Below are positions 1-8,080 of a DNA stretch of 64,000 nucleotides, piece after piece. The stretch's first letter is position 1. Every line of letters begins with the position of its first letter. The DNA is from Lentisphaerota bacterium. GTDB taxonomy: Bacteria; Verrucomicrobiota; Lentisphaeria; Victivallales; Victivallaceae. The notes beneath the pieces were generated by a model. The model saw only the letters and a program-made list of their open reading frames with translations. It ran no database searches and had not been told where the DNA came from. A program made the translations under genes and the position numbers. Where the stretch lies: contig SUWG01000001.1 in assembly GCA_015061625.1 (NCBI GenBank), forward strand, positions 174,220 to 238,219. Direction: 5' to 3'.

Positions 1-565
1 CCAGCGATACACATTGGATGTATCTGCCCGCCTGCGCTATGTCACCGGGCAGCGGCCCGATACCGGCATTGCAGAAACTGCCCACCGCATAAAACACCGC
101 CAGCCACAGCGATTTCAATATGCCGAAACCCTGAAAAATAAATCCCGGCAGCATCAATATGACACCGACTCCTTCAGTGATAAAGGTGTAAGTGATGATC
201 GTGCGCAACAGCGATTCCGTGCCGGCCAGCGAAAACCGGTCGTTGAGATTATACATGATCAGCGTGTTGTTGAATGACAACCCCCGCCCCGCCAGCAACA
301 GGATCATCGCACTTAATGACAATATCCCGAAACATCCCAACTGGATCAGAAGCAAAATGATTAGTTGCCCGAAAAAGGTGAATTCACAGGCCGGTACCGT
401 CGCCAGACCATTCAGACATACCGCACTGGTGGCGGTGAAAAAGGCATCGATCAGCGGCAGTTCCCGGGTGCATACCCCCGGCAGCATAAGCAACAATGTC
501 CCCGCAGTGATCAACACCGCAAAGGACAACGGCAATCCGCCTTTTTTGATCAATTCAATGCGCAC
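1..565 (-). CDS. Trk/Ktr-type potassium uptake membrane protein, N-terminal part (gene runs off the window)
   Basis: Reading the minus strand from a GTG at 565 gives an open frame of 188 residues to the window edge. It is rich in hydrophobic segments. Two half-filter regions match the K+ transporter superfamily TrkH/KtrB: DAFFTATSAVCLNGLA near residues 40-55 and AVFYAVGSFCNAGIG near 160-175. The family's pore glycines are present, but the first filter reads C-L-N-G where T-V-T-G or similar is usual. The product should move K+ across the inner membrane with a TrkA/KtrA-type regulatory subunit, not seen here. The GTG start is chosen because AAAGG lies 7 nt upstream; it begins 21 nt after the LptE-like gene ends, so the two are probably co-transcribed. 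The family call is solid; the exact start and subfamily are less so. Confidence 0.8.
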   Translation of the reverse strand, partial: MRIELIKKGGLPLSFAVLITAGTLLLMLPGVCTRELPLIDAFFTATSAVCLNGLATVPACEFTFFGQLIILLLIQLGCFGILSLSAMILLLAGRGLSFNNTLIMYNLNDRFSLAGTESLLRTIITYTFITEGVGVILMLPGFIFQGFGILKSLWLAVFYAVGSFCNAGIGPLPGDIAQAGRYIQCVSL

Positions 566-585
566 AGCATTACCTTTCAAAAATA

Positions 586-1101
586 TTACCACCCCTCGGT
601 GATATTGGAAACTATACTCTTGGTCGCCGCAAACAATGCCTGACGCATGGCGTTGCGGCGGGAAGTTTCCAGATCCGGGCCGGTGATGAAATCCGCATTG
701 CCCGTGGCAACCCGGTTGTGGATCAAAGGTTTACCGCGACCGGGCAGAATGACGGAATACTCCACTGTAACCTTGCAACGCCACTCATTGGCAAGAAATG
801 AGTCGTCACCATCCGGCGCAGTGCCGTAATCCAAAGCCTGATAAGTCACTTCCGTAACTCTGGCATAAAGGATGCAATCCGCCGCTTCATCCGATTCCAG
901 TTTCATGCTCCCGTCGGTGGTGAAACGCTCACAAAGCAACCCGCGCAACACCGCCGAAGCATTGTACGCCAGCGTCTCATTGGTCACCGGCGCAACGGCA
1001 ATACTCTGCAGTTGCGGATGATTCAATGAACCGAATTTATAGCCGCATCCGGTAAAAATCAACAGAGTTGATACACTGGCAAGTAAGAGGATCTTTTTCA
1101 C
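586..1101 (-). CDS. LptE-like LPS-assembly lipoprotein
   Basis: A 171-residue lipoprotein. The N-terminus has a signal peptide ending in the lipobox LIFTGC (Cys near residue 19), followed by GYKFGSLNHPQLQSIAVAPV, the pattern seen in LptE-family proteins, where a G-Y motif follows the lipidated Cys and a strand carries a conserved 'V.PV.N'. LptE plugs the LptD barrel and helps deliver LPS to the outer leaflet of the outer membrane. The gene lies 3 nt after a BamD-like gene and shortly after kdsD (LPS sugar synthesis), which supports an outer-membrane biogenesis role. No lptD is visible in the window. Function is inferred from the lipoprotein pattern and context. Confidence 0.72.
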   Translation of the reverse strand: MKKILLLASVSTLLIFTGCGYKFGSLNHPQLQSIAVAPVTNETLAYNASAVLRGLLCERFTTDGSMKLESDEAADCILYARVTEVTYQALDYGTAPDGDDSFLANEWRCKVTVEYSVILPGRGKPLIHNRVATGNADFITGPDLETSRRNAMRQALFAATKSIVSNITEGW

Positions 1102-1104
1102 TTT

Positions 1105-2202
1105 TCATCTCCCTCCCTGATTGCTGCCCGGCAGTTTTTCCCCCTTGAGATCGGGGACATTGAGCAGAAAATGTGAACCGTCATCGCGCGGTGAGATCAA
1201 GAGCAATTCAGCATTATCCGGAATGGAATAACTCCGGATATCCGGATATCTTGCTTCAACACTCTGCGCCCCCGGCCCCGGCAGATAATCAGTGGAAATA
1301 TCCACCAATGTCTGTTCGGCAGCAGCGGCACTGCCGCTATCCGGATACCGGCTCATCAACTGTGCCAGATATCTTTCCGCCACATCACTTCTGCCGCTTT
1401 TGCGGTAAAATTCAGCGATTTCAAAAAGTTTTCCCGCCTGCACATCTTTGGCTTGCGCCAGACGGTTGCGGGCAAATTCGACCTCTGTCGCATCGGGATA
1501 TTCCCGGCAGAATTGCGTAAAAAGTTCCACCGCTTCATTGATGCACCGGCTGTCACCGTCACCCCGCCCCGAAAGCGCAAACAGACCGTCGGCCAGAGCC
1601 AGCAGCGCATATTTGCGCTCATTGCTCTGCGGGTGTTTATCCAAAATCTCCCGCAACTGGACGATCGCTTTGGCCTGATCGCCCTGGCGGTTGTGATAAA
1701 TCGCCAACTGCATCCGCGCCGCCGGAGCGAATTCCGAATAAGGCGCGCGGGCCAGAGCAGTATTGTAGATCTCTTCAGTGCGGTCAACATCCAGCAGATA
1801 AGGTATCCAGCGGAAAATCCAGAATGCCGGTTCCCGGTAGCCGTTGAGAAAGAGTTGGGCGATTTCAAACTCTCTGGCGATCAATTCGTTGCAATCCACC
1901 CGGTCAGGGTAGCGTTCCAAGAGTTCCTCGATCAGCAGAAATTCCCGGTAGTAAAGTTTGCACATCCGGAATGCCGCCAACTGCGCTTTGAGACTGTTGG
2001 CGCGGATCGTAGGATTCGAGGAGTGATAACGGCACTCTTCAAATTTTTCAGCGGCATCATAATAGGAACCGGCAAGATAAAGTTCACGCCCTTGAGCATA
2101 AACTGCCACCGCCGTTTCATCATCCGCTTTGAGCAGTAAAGCCAGCGACACGATTCCGAGGAGAAACAAACTTTTCAAGACCGGATTTTTCATAGTTGTC
2201 AC
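1105..2202 (-). CDS. BamD/YbgF-like tetratricopeptide periplasmic protein
   Basis: 365 residues with an N-terminal hydrophobic export signal (to about residue 26) followed by TPR-like helices. Examples are AVYAQGRELYLAGSYYDAAE near residue 33, the APYSEFAPAARMQLAIYHNR repeat and the CREYPDATEVEFARNRLAQA repeat, which read like the 'YP.S.y...A..r' repeats of the BamD/outer-membrane-assembly family. Unlike classical BamD there is no lipobox cysteine after the signal, so it is probably soluble periplasmic or anchored by the uncleaved signal. The C-terminal ~60 residues have no repeats. The start is a GTG at 2202 whose bases overlap the kdsD stop; an ATG at 2193 is an alternative. It lies between kdsD and the LptE-like gene, consistent with envelope assembly. 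The exact role is unproven. Confidence 0.6.
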   Translation of the reverse strand: MTTMKNPVLKSLFLLGIVSLALLLKADDETAVAVYAQGRELYLAGSYYDAAEKFEECRYHSSNPTIRANSLKAQLAAFRMCKLYYREFLLIEELLERYPDRVDCNELIAREFEIAQLFLNGYREPAFWIFRWIPYLLDVDRTEEIYNTALARAPYSEFAPAARMQLAIYHNRQGDQAKAIVQLREILDKHPQSNERKYALLALADGLFALSGRGDGDSRCINEAVELFTQFCREYPDATEVEFARNRLAQAKDVQAGKLFEIAEFYRKSGRSDVAERYLAQLMSRYPDSGSAAAAEQTLVDISTDYLPGPGAQSVEARYPDIRSYSIPDNAELLLISPRDDGSHFLLNVPDLKGEKLPGSNQGGR

Positions 2203-3173
2203 ATGATTTTGAGTCCGGGAAGATCCTGAATGTCGATCAAACCAACCACTTTATTGGCATCATCGACCACCACCAGATCATCCACCCGGCGTTTTTCGAC
2301 CAATTTGATAACTTCGACCACCATGCTTTCGACATTGACCGAAATCGGTGACGGAGTCATTACTTCACTCATTCTGCGGGTCAAGACCGCATCATCCTGC
2401 GCCGCAGTACGGCGGAAATCACCATCGGTGAAAATACCGAGCAATTTGCCCTCACTGTCGGCGATCACTGCCGCTCCGCTGCGGGCATGGCTCATGGCAT
2501 AAAGGGTCTCCCGCACCGTGAAATCCGGCGGCACGACCGCCGTATCAGCAGCTTTGCGCATCACATCGGCGGCTTTCATCGTGACCATCCGGCCGATGGC
2601 ACCGCCGGGGTGACGGCGGCCGTAATCACTTTTGGTGAATCCGTTTTTGTTGAGCAATACCATCGCCAGAGCATCACCGAGTACCAGCAATGCCGTGGTG
2701 GTCGTCGTCGGAGCCAGATTGAAAGGACAAGCCTCTCTGGGAACCGGCATTTCCACAACAAAATCACTCATTTGGGCCAGCGTGGATTCCTTGTTGCCGG
2801 TAATGGCGGCCAGTTCCACGCCGAGCCGTTTGGCGGGGGTCAGCACGACCAGCAATTCTTCGGTTTCGCCGCTGTAACTCAAGGCGATGAGCAGATCATT
2901 TTTCTGCAGCAGCCCCAAATCGCCGTGGCGGGCCTCCACCGGATGCATGAATACTGCCGGATTGCCGACACTGGAAAGCGTCGCGGCAATTTTTTTGCCG
3001 ATATAACCGGATTTGCCAACTCCGGTAAGCACGATTTTGCCCCCGGCATTGATCGCTGCGGCACAACGGTCAACGAGAGTTTCAAAACTGCTGCCCAGAT
3101 TGTTGCGCAACGTGGTCACACCCTCGATCTCAATATCGAAAACTTCACGGGCGATATCCAAGGTACTGCTCAT
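2199..3173 (-). CDS. kdsD: D-arabinose-5-phosphate isomerase
   Basis: 324 residues with the standard KdsD architecture. An N-terminal SIS domain (about residues 30-180) carries GGKIVLTGVGKSGYIGKKIA and ALSYSGETEELL, and is followed by two CBS domains (about 200-324; e.g. GIFTDGDFRR and GLIDIQDL). The enzyme converts ribulose 5-phosphate to arabinose 5-phosphate, the first step toward KDO for LPS. Length matches the family (~325). The gene sits between hisG and envelope genes; the downstream gene start overlaps its stop codon, indicating translational coupling. This is the clearest sign that the organism makes KDO-type LPS. Confidence 0.95.
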   Translation of the reverse strand: MSSTLDIAREVFDIEIEGVTTLRNNLGSSFETLVDRCAAAINAGGKIVLTGVGKSGYIGKKIAATLSSVGNPAVFMHPVEARHGDLGLLQKNDLLIALSYSGETEELLVVLTPAKRLGVELAAITGNKESTLAQMSDFVVEMPVPREACPFNLAPTTTTTALLVLGDALAMVLLNKNGFTKSDYGRRHPGGAIGRMVTMKAADVMRKAADTAVVPPDFTVRETLYAMSHARSGAAVIADSEGKLLGIFTDGDFRRTAAQDDAVLTRRMSEVMTPSPISVNVESMVVEVIKLVEKRRVDDLVVVDDANKVVGLIDIQDLPGLKIM

Positions 3174-3194
3174 AATATGATCCTTTCCGGCGTG

Positions 3195-4058
3195 TCACAG
3201 ACGGCACGCACTGATTTCCATGATGATTATTCCCCGGCCGCCCAATTCGTAAAGCTGATCCATGACGGCATTGGCTTCTTTGCGTTTTACCATGGATTTG
3301 ACTGCGACCCAGTCGGGATTGCTCAACGGAGCGATGGTGGGCGATTCGATACCCGGAGTGATCTTACAGGCAACGTCAAGTTTACTGCGTTCGATATCGT
3401 ATTCGACCATCACATATTCGGCGGCGCGCATGATCCCCCGCAAACGGGCGATCAGCAGAGCCATTTCCGGGCGGTCTGCCACGGCTTTGGTACCGATGAC
3501 GACCGCTTCGCTGTAAAGCATGGGTTCACCGACGATCTCCAGACCGGCTTCTTTCATGGTTGCGCCGGATTCGACGACATCGGCGATGGCATCGGCGACG
3601 CCGAGAGCGATGGAAATTTCCACGGCTCCGTCAAGTTTGACGACCTTGCAATCCAGATTGCGTTTGGCCAATTCGCCTTTGAGCAAATTGGGATAACTCG
3701 TGGCGATACGCAGATTATTGAATTGTTCCACACTCATTTTCTTCTCTTTGGGCGCGGCAAAACAGAAACGGGATTTGCCGAAACCGAGTTTGAAAATGGT
3801 TTCGACTTCCGCACCGCTATCCACAGTCAGGTCGATACCGGTGATACCGGCATCGATGATACCGCTGCCGACATAAAGCGCGATATCCCGCGGACGCAGA
3901 AAGACAAAGTCGATCTTGTTTTCCGGATCCTGAATGACCAGTTCCCTGCCGCTTCTTTTGCAACGGTAACCGGCTTTGCTCAAAAGATTCACTGCGCCCT
4001 CGCTGAGCGCACCTTTGTTGGGCAGTGCCAACTTCAAATTTCCGCTGAAGTCATTCAT
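3195..4058 (-). CDS. hisG: ATP phosphoribosyltransferase, long form
   Basis: 287 residues, the length of the long HisG form that carries its own C-terminal ACT-like regulatory domain and does not need HisZ. Visible features are the N-terminal [14 protein letters not shown], the central [15 protein letters not shown] segment with the PRPP-binding-loop character of the family, and the C-terminal ~75 residues ending in [12 protein letters not shown]. It catalyses ATP + PRPP to phosphoribosyl-ATP, the first and feedback-inhibited step of histidine synthesis. Its ATG overlaps the hisE stop (ATGA). No other his genes lie in the window. Confidence 0.95.
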   Translation of the reverse strand: MNDFSGNLKLALPNKGALSEGAVNLLSKAGYRCKRSGRELVIQDPENKIDFVFLRPRDIALYVGSGIIDAGITGIDLTVDSGAEVETIFKLGFGKSRFCFAAPKEKKMSVEQFNNLRIATSYPNLLKGELAKRNLDCKVVKLDGAVEISIALGVADAIADVVESGATMKEAGLEIVGEPMLYSEAVVIGTKAVADRPEMALLIARLRGIMRAAEYVMVEYDIERSKLDVACKITPGIESPTIAPLSNPDWVAVKSMVKRKEANAVMDQLYELGGRGIIIMEISACRL

Positions 4059-4318
4059 AAGTACTTGTAAATATCCTCAAGTTCCAGTTTGCGGTCGATC
4101 ATCATGACCAGCAGGTGATAGATCAACTGACTGATCTCCTCGGAAGTGCGGTCATTGCCCTCATATTCGCTGGCCATCCACACTTCGGCGGCCTCCTCGA
4201 CGATCTTTTTGCCGATGAAGTGGGTTCCTTTGGCCAACTCTTTGACCGTACCCGAATCGGGATCGGCAGCGGCGGCTTTGGCTTTCAACTCGGCGAAAAG
4301 TTCTTCTACTGTCTTCAT
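4055..4318 (-). CDS. hisE: Phosphoribosyl-ATP pyrophosphatase
   Basis: 87 residues, a stand-alone HisE of the all-alpha NTP pyrophosphatase fold. Diagnostic stretches are [19 protein letters not shown], giving the E-x-x-E metal-binding helix (KIVEEAAE), and [17 protein letters not shown], which carries the second metal-binding region. It hydrolyses PR-ATP to PR-AMP, the second step of histidine synthesis. It is the first gene of a minus-strand run with hisG, and a promoter with 17-bp spacing lies about 50-80 bp upstream. Placing hisE and hisG ahead of LPS genes is unusual compared with compact his operons. Confidence 0.93.
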   Translation of the reverse strand: MKTVEELFAELKAKAAAADPDSGTVKELAKGTHFIGKKIVEEAAEVWMASEYEGNDRTSEEISQLIYHLLVMMIDRKLELEDIYKYL

Positions 4319-4368
4319 TTTCTCTTATTTCCTGAATTTTCAAATTGAAAAATACACTTCGATTTTAT

Positions 4369-4397
4369 AATATAACCCCGTTGTTTGATAATTGCAA
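4369..4397 (-). promoter_or_regulatory. Sigma70-like promoter of hisE-hisG-kdsD run
   Basis: On the minus strand TTGCAA (4397-4392) and TATATT (4374-4369) are separated by exactly 17 bp. It points toward hisE at 4318. The same -35/spacer/-10 pattern recurs many times in the window. Confidence 0.7.
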
Positions 4398-4461
4398 TCT
4401 TTTTTATTGGGCAGAAAAGCAATAGTTGCAATAGTTTATTGCGCCTTTTTGCATTTTGGGA

Positions 4462-4490
4462 TGGAAAAATCCATTCGCGCGTGCTACATT
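4462..4490 (+). promoter_or_regulatory. Possible promoter of the esterase / citrate synthase run
   Basis: TGGAAA, 17 bp, TACATT upstream of the ATG at 4538. The -35 matches TTGACA at only four of six positions, so this is a tentative call based mainly on position and spacing. The rest of the 219-bp divergent gap (4319-4537) shows nothing else recognisable. Confidence 0.35.
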
Positions 4491-4537
4491 AATACGCGTA
4501 TAAGGTATTTTTTGTAATTTTTTCAGGAGAAATTTTT

Positions 4538-5341
4538 ATGCGGATATATTTGCGTAACCATCCGGAAGCTGCTCCCGGCGGTTGTCCGGCGGATGATTTC
4601 CAGCCCTATATCGACACATTTCTGCTTGATGCATCCCGCTGTCCGCTCGGAGCGGTGCTGATCCTGCCGGGCGGCGGCTACAGTCACCGGGCGCATCACG
4701 AGGGCGATCCGGTGGCGGAAAAATTCAACGCCATGGGTTATCATGCATTCGTATTGCAGTACCGGGTGGCCCCCTACCGTTATCCGGCACCGCAAAAAGA
4801 TGTCGTCCGGGCGATAAAACTGATCCTTTCCCACAAACAGGATTGGTATCTGGATAAACTGGCGGTGCTGGGCTTTTCCGCCGGAGGACATCTGGCGGCC
4901 TCCTCGGCGATGCTGGCAGATAAGATCGACGCCGCCGAAAATGATAAGATCGATGCTGTGCCGGCGAAAGTTGATGCGATGATCCTCTGCTATCCGGTGA
5001 TCGCCCTGACCGGTGAATTCGGTCACCTGGGCAGCGGATACAACCTTTGCGGTCAGGATTCCGCCGTGGAATTGCGCCGCACACTGGATATGCATGAAGC
5101 GGTCAGTGAAAATACTCCGCCGGCCTTTCTGTGGCATACGGCGACCGATCAGACCGTAGATGTGGCCAATTCCGTGGAGTTCGCTAAAAAAATGTGGCAA
5201 TGCGGCAACATCTGTGAATTGCACATTTTCCCCAAAGGGCCGCACGGCCGGGGATTGGGAATGGGCGAACATGACCTTGCCCAATGGCCGGAATTGGCGG
5301 GCAACTTTCTGGAGTTGAATGCCGGATTTTCAAGAGCATAA
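4538..5341 (+). CDS. Alpha/beta-hydrolase, acetyl-esterase-like
   Basis: 267 residues of the alpha/beta-hydrolase fold. Visible are an oxyanion region LILPGGGYSHRAHHEGD near residue 45, the nucleophile elbow GFSAGGH near 115, a probable acidic residue in the ATDQTVDVANS segment and the catalytic His in FPKGPHGRG near the C-terminus. This order and the H-G-G-like PGGGY motif match BD-FAE / acetylxylan-esterase-type enzymes that deacetylate sugars. There is no signal peptide, so it acts in the cytoplasm, perhaps on imported acetylated oligosaccharides. It stands upstream of citrate synthase with a 33-bp gap. The substrate is not decidable from sequence. Confidence 0.8.
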   Translation: MRIYLRNHPEAAPGGCPADDFQPYIDTFLLDASRCPLGAVLILPGGGYSHRAHHEGDPVAEKFNAMGYHAFVLQYRVAPYRYPAPQKDVVRAIKLILSHKQDWYLDKLAVLGFSAGGHLAASSAMLADKIDAAENDKIDAVPAKVDAMILCYPVIALTGEFGHLGSGYNLCGQDSAVELRRTLDMHEAVSENTPPAFLWHTATDQTVDVANSVEFAKKMWQCGNICELHIFPKGPHGRGLGMGEHDLAQWPELAGNFLELNAGFSRA

Positions 5342-5374
5342 ATCAAATTTGACAATAAGGTATCAAGTAACAAT

Positions 5375-6697
5375 ATGATGAAAAAAGCAAAGAAAACATC
5401 AGAAGCGATCCTCAAAGTAGAGGGCAAAGAGGTCGTACTGCCGGTGATCTGCGGCACGGAAGGCGAAAAGGCTGTGGATATTTCCTCACTGCGTAAATCC
5501 ACCGGTTTGATCACGATCGATCCGGGCTTTGCCAACACGGCGAATTGCTGCAGTCAGATCACTTACATCGACGGAGAAAAGGGCATTCTGCGTTACCGGG
5601 GGATCCCGATAACCGAATTGGCCGCCAAAGTATCCTTTGTGGATGTGGCGTATTTGCTGGTGCATGGCACTCTGCCCACGGAAAGTGAGCGGATCGACTT
5701 TTCCAATCTGCTCAACTACAACTCACTGCTCCACGAGGATATGCGTCACTTTTTCGACCACTTCCCCAAAGGTGCGCACCCGATGCACATCCTTTCGACG
5801 ATGGTCAATGCGATGGCGGCATTCTACCCGACGGTGGATGTGACCACCACGGCCCGCAACATTGAACGCTCCTGCGCACGGGTGATCTCCATCGTGCGTA
5901 CGATCGCCGCATTTGCCTATAAAAAATCCATCGGTGAACCGATCGTCTATCCCCGTCACGATCTCTCCTACTGCGCGAACTTCCTGAATATGATGTTCGA
6001 TTCTCCGGTGAAACCCTACCGGATCAGTCCGGAAGCAGTCCGGCTGCTCAACGTGCTTTTCATCATCCACGCCGACCACGAGCAGAATTGTTCCACCACG
6101 GCAGTGCGTGCCATCGGCAGCGCACAGGCGAATTTGTATTCCACGATCGCCGCCGGTGTTTCCGCCCTTTCCGGTCCGCTTCACGGCGGAGCCAATCAGG
6201 CGGTCATCGAACAGCTGCGGATGATCCAGGCCGACGGCGATGTGGAAAAATTCATCAAAAAGGCGAAAGACAAGAGTGATCCGTTCCGGTTGATGGGCTT
6301 CGGCCACCGGGTCTACAAGACCTACGACCCCAGAGCTGAAATCGTGCGCAGGGAGTGTGAGAACTTTCTCAAAAATTCCGGCATCAATGATCCTTTGCTG
6401 GATATCGCCCACAAGATCGAAGATATCGCCAAGAACGACAGTTATTTTGTCGATCGCGGCCTTTATCCCAATGTAGATTTTTACACCGGTATCCTCTACC
6501 GGGCGATGGGCATTCCGGAAAATATGTTCACGGTGATGTTCGCGCTGGCACGTCTGCCCGGCTGGGTGGCGCACTGGCGCGAAATGATCGGTGATGAGAC
6601 CAAAATCGTCCGTCCCCGGCAGATCTATACCGGCCGCACACTCTCGGAAGTCAGTGCGGAAGTGGCAGATTTTGAACCTCCGGCTCTGATCATTTGA
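5375..6697 (+). CDS. gltA: Citrate synthase (type II)
   Basis: 440 residues, the length of hexameric type II enzymes. Catalytic signatures are all present: IIHADHEQNCST (first active-site His), SGPLHGGANQAV (second His), FGHRVYKTYDPR (phosphate- and citrate-binding region), VDFYTGILYRAMGIP (with the catalytic Asp) and an Arg in IVRPRQIYTG. The N-terminus has the type II beta-rich extension, including the 'GILRYRGIPI' segment. It condenses oxaloacetate and acetyl-CoA to citrate. Isocitrate dehydrogenase is encoded at 34.4 kb, so the oxidative half of the TCA cycle exists at least to 2-oxoglutarate. The symbol follows the E. coli type II homologue. rmuC starts 10 nt downstream. Confidence 0.95.
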   Translation: MMKKAKKTSEAILKVEGKEVVLPVICGTEGEKAVDISSLRKSTGLITIDPGFANTANCCSQITYIDGEKGILRYRGIPITELAAKVSFVDVAYLLVHGTLPTESERIDFSNLLNYNSLLHEDMRHFFDHFPKGAHPMHILSTMVNAMAAFYPTVDVTTTARNIERSCARVISIVRTIAAFAYKKSIGEPIVYPRHDLSYCANFLNMMFDSPVKPYRISPEAVRLLNVLFIIHADHEQNCSTTAVRAIGSAQANLYSTIAAGVSALSGPLHGGANQAVIEQLRMIQADGDVEKFIKKAKDKSDPFRLMGFGHRVYKTYDPRAEIVRRECENFLKNSGINDPLLDIAHKIEDIAKNDSYFVDRGLYPNVDFYTGILYRAMGIPENMFTVMFALARLPGWVAHWREMIGDETKIVRPRQIYTGRTLSEVSAEVADFEPPALII

Positions 6698-6707
6698 GGC
6701 GGTAAAG

Positions 6708-8057
6708 ATGGTTGAATGGCTGATCGTTATTCTGCTGATCCTCATTCTGGCATTGCTGGCAGTGCTTCTGCTCCGCAAGAACAGCGACGACAGTGCCGAA
6801 GTGTGTGAAAAGGGTTTTGCTGCCAGCCGCAGTGATCTCAATGAGAACTTCTCCCGCAGCCGTCTGGAGTTGCAGCAATACTTCAATATGCAGCAGGAGA
6901 TGGTCAAAAGTTCCTTTGCGGAATTTATGAAGTTCCTGCAGGAATTCCGGGATGCAGTGCGGCAGGCCGATGCCCAAAGTGCCGAAAAACTGGCCGGTGC
7001 TTTGCAGAATTACGGCGACCGCACCGAAAAGAAAAGTGCCGAATTGATCAAAACTCTGGATGAAAAGATCCGGCTTTTTGAGGAAAGTACCGCCATTCAA
7101 CTGAAAAACAACCGGGAAATGCTCGATGAGCGGTTGAAAAATATTCAGGATGAGAACCGCTCCAAACTCGATGAGATGAAAAAAACCGTCGATGACAAAT
7201 TGCAGGAGTCGATGGAAAAACACTTCAACGAATCATTCAAACTCATCAGTCAACGGCTGGAAGAGGTGCATAAGGGGCTGGGCGAAATGCAGAGCCTTGC
7301 CACCGGAGTAGGCGATCTGAAAAAGGTGCTGACCAATGTCAAAACCAGAGGCAATATCGGGGAGATCCAGCTATCCGCCATTCTGGAGCAGTACCTTGCC
7401 GCCGACCAGTATGCAGTCAATGTGGCGACCGTACCCAACAGCAGTGAGATCGTGGAATTCGCCATCAAACTGCCCGGCAGTAAAGATGATGAACCGGTCT
7501 ATCTGCCGGTAGACAGCAAATTCCCGGTGGAAGATTACCAGCGGCTGATCGAGTGTTATGAACAATTTTCCCGGATGTCGCCGGAGGTCAAAAAAGCGCA
7601 GGATGCCTTTGCCCGCACGGTGAAAAAGAGTGCTTCGGATATCAAAGAAAAGTACATTTATCCGCCCAACACGACGGCATTCGGTCTGATGTTCGTGCCG
7701 AGCGAGGGGATCTATGCGGAAATTCTGCGCATTCCCGGACTCTTTGAAAAGTTGCAGAGCGAATACCAGATCACCGTGGTCGGCCCATCCAATTTAGTGG
7801 CGTTTTTGAATTCATTGCAAATGGGCTTCAAAACGCTGGCGATCGAACAACGCTCCAACGAAGTGTGGCAGATCCTCGGCGCAGTCAAAACGGAATTCAA
7901 CAAATTCGGCAATGAGATGGATGCCACCAGAAAAAGTCTGGAAAGCGTGGTAAATCACATGGAAAAGATCGGTACCCGTTCCAGAGCATTGGAGCGCAAA
8001 CTGCGCACCGTGCAGGAACTCGGCAACGACGAATGTGCCACTTTGCTTGACGAGTGA
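6708..8057 (+). CDS. rmuC: DNA recombination protein RmuC homologue
   Basis: 449 residues. One N-terminal membrane helix (WLIVILLILILALLAVLLL, residues 3-21) is followed by a long coiled coil (about 30-190, charged heptads such as EKSAELIKTLDEKIRLFEE). A C-terminal RmuC domain follows (about 210-430), with the restriction-endonuclease-like core segment PVYLPVDSKFPVEDYQRL that carries the D-x-K pair of this family, and TTAFGLMFVPSEGIYAEIL. RmuC limits recombination between inverted repeats in E. coli, which is of note here because the window is rich in inverted repeats. It is probably co-transcribed with citrate synthase and convergent with the ATPase gene downstream. Confidence 0.92.
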   Translation: MVEWLIVILLILILALLAVLLLRKNSDDSAEVCEKGFAASRSDLNENFSRSRLELQQYFNMQQEMVKSSFAEFMKFLQEFRDAVRQADAQSAEKLAGALQNYGDRTEKKSAELIKTLDEKIRLFEESTAIQLKNNREMLDERLKNIQDENRSKLDEMKKTVDDKLQESMEKHFNESFKLISQRLEEVHKGLGEMQSLATGVGDLKKVLTNVKTRGNIGEIQLSAILEQYLAADQYAVNVATVPNSSEIVEFAIKLPGSKDDEPVYLPVDSKFPVEDYQRLIECYEQFSRMSPEVKKAQDAFARTVKKSASDIKEKYIYPPNTTAFGLMFVPSEGIYAEILRIPGLFEKLQSEYQITVVGPSNLVAFLNSLQMGFKTLAIEQRSNEVWQILGAVKTEFNKFGNEMDATRKSLESVVNHMEKIGTRSRALERKLRTVQELGNDECATLLDE

Positions 8058-8080
8058 CCACCGGGCGACACCCCTCTGCC

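Noticed and set aside
2487-4070. Long open frame on the plus strand opposite kdsD and hisG
   Set aside because: It lies antisense to two well-defined enzymes and its translation shows no domain, only a His/Phe/Gly-rich composition typical of reverse-strand reading of GC-biased codons.
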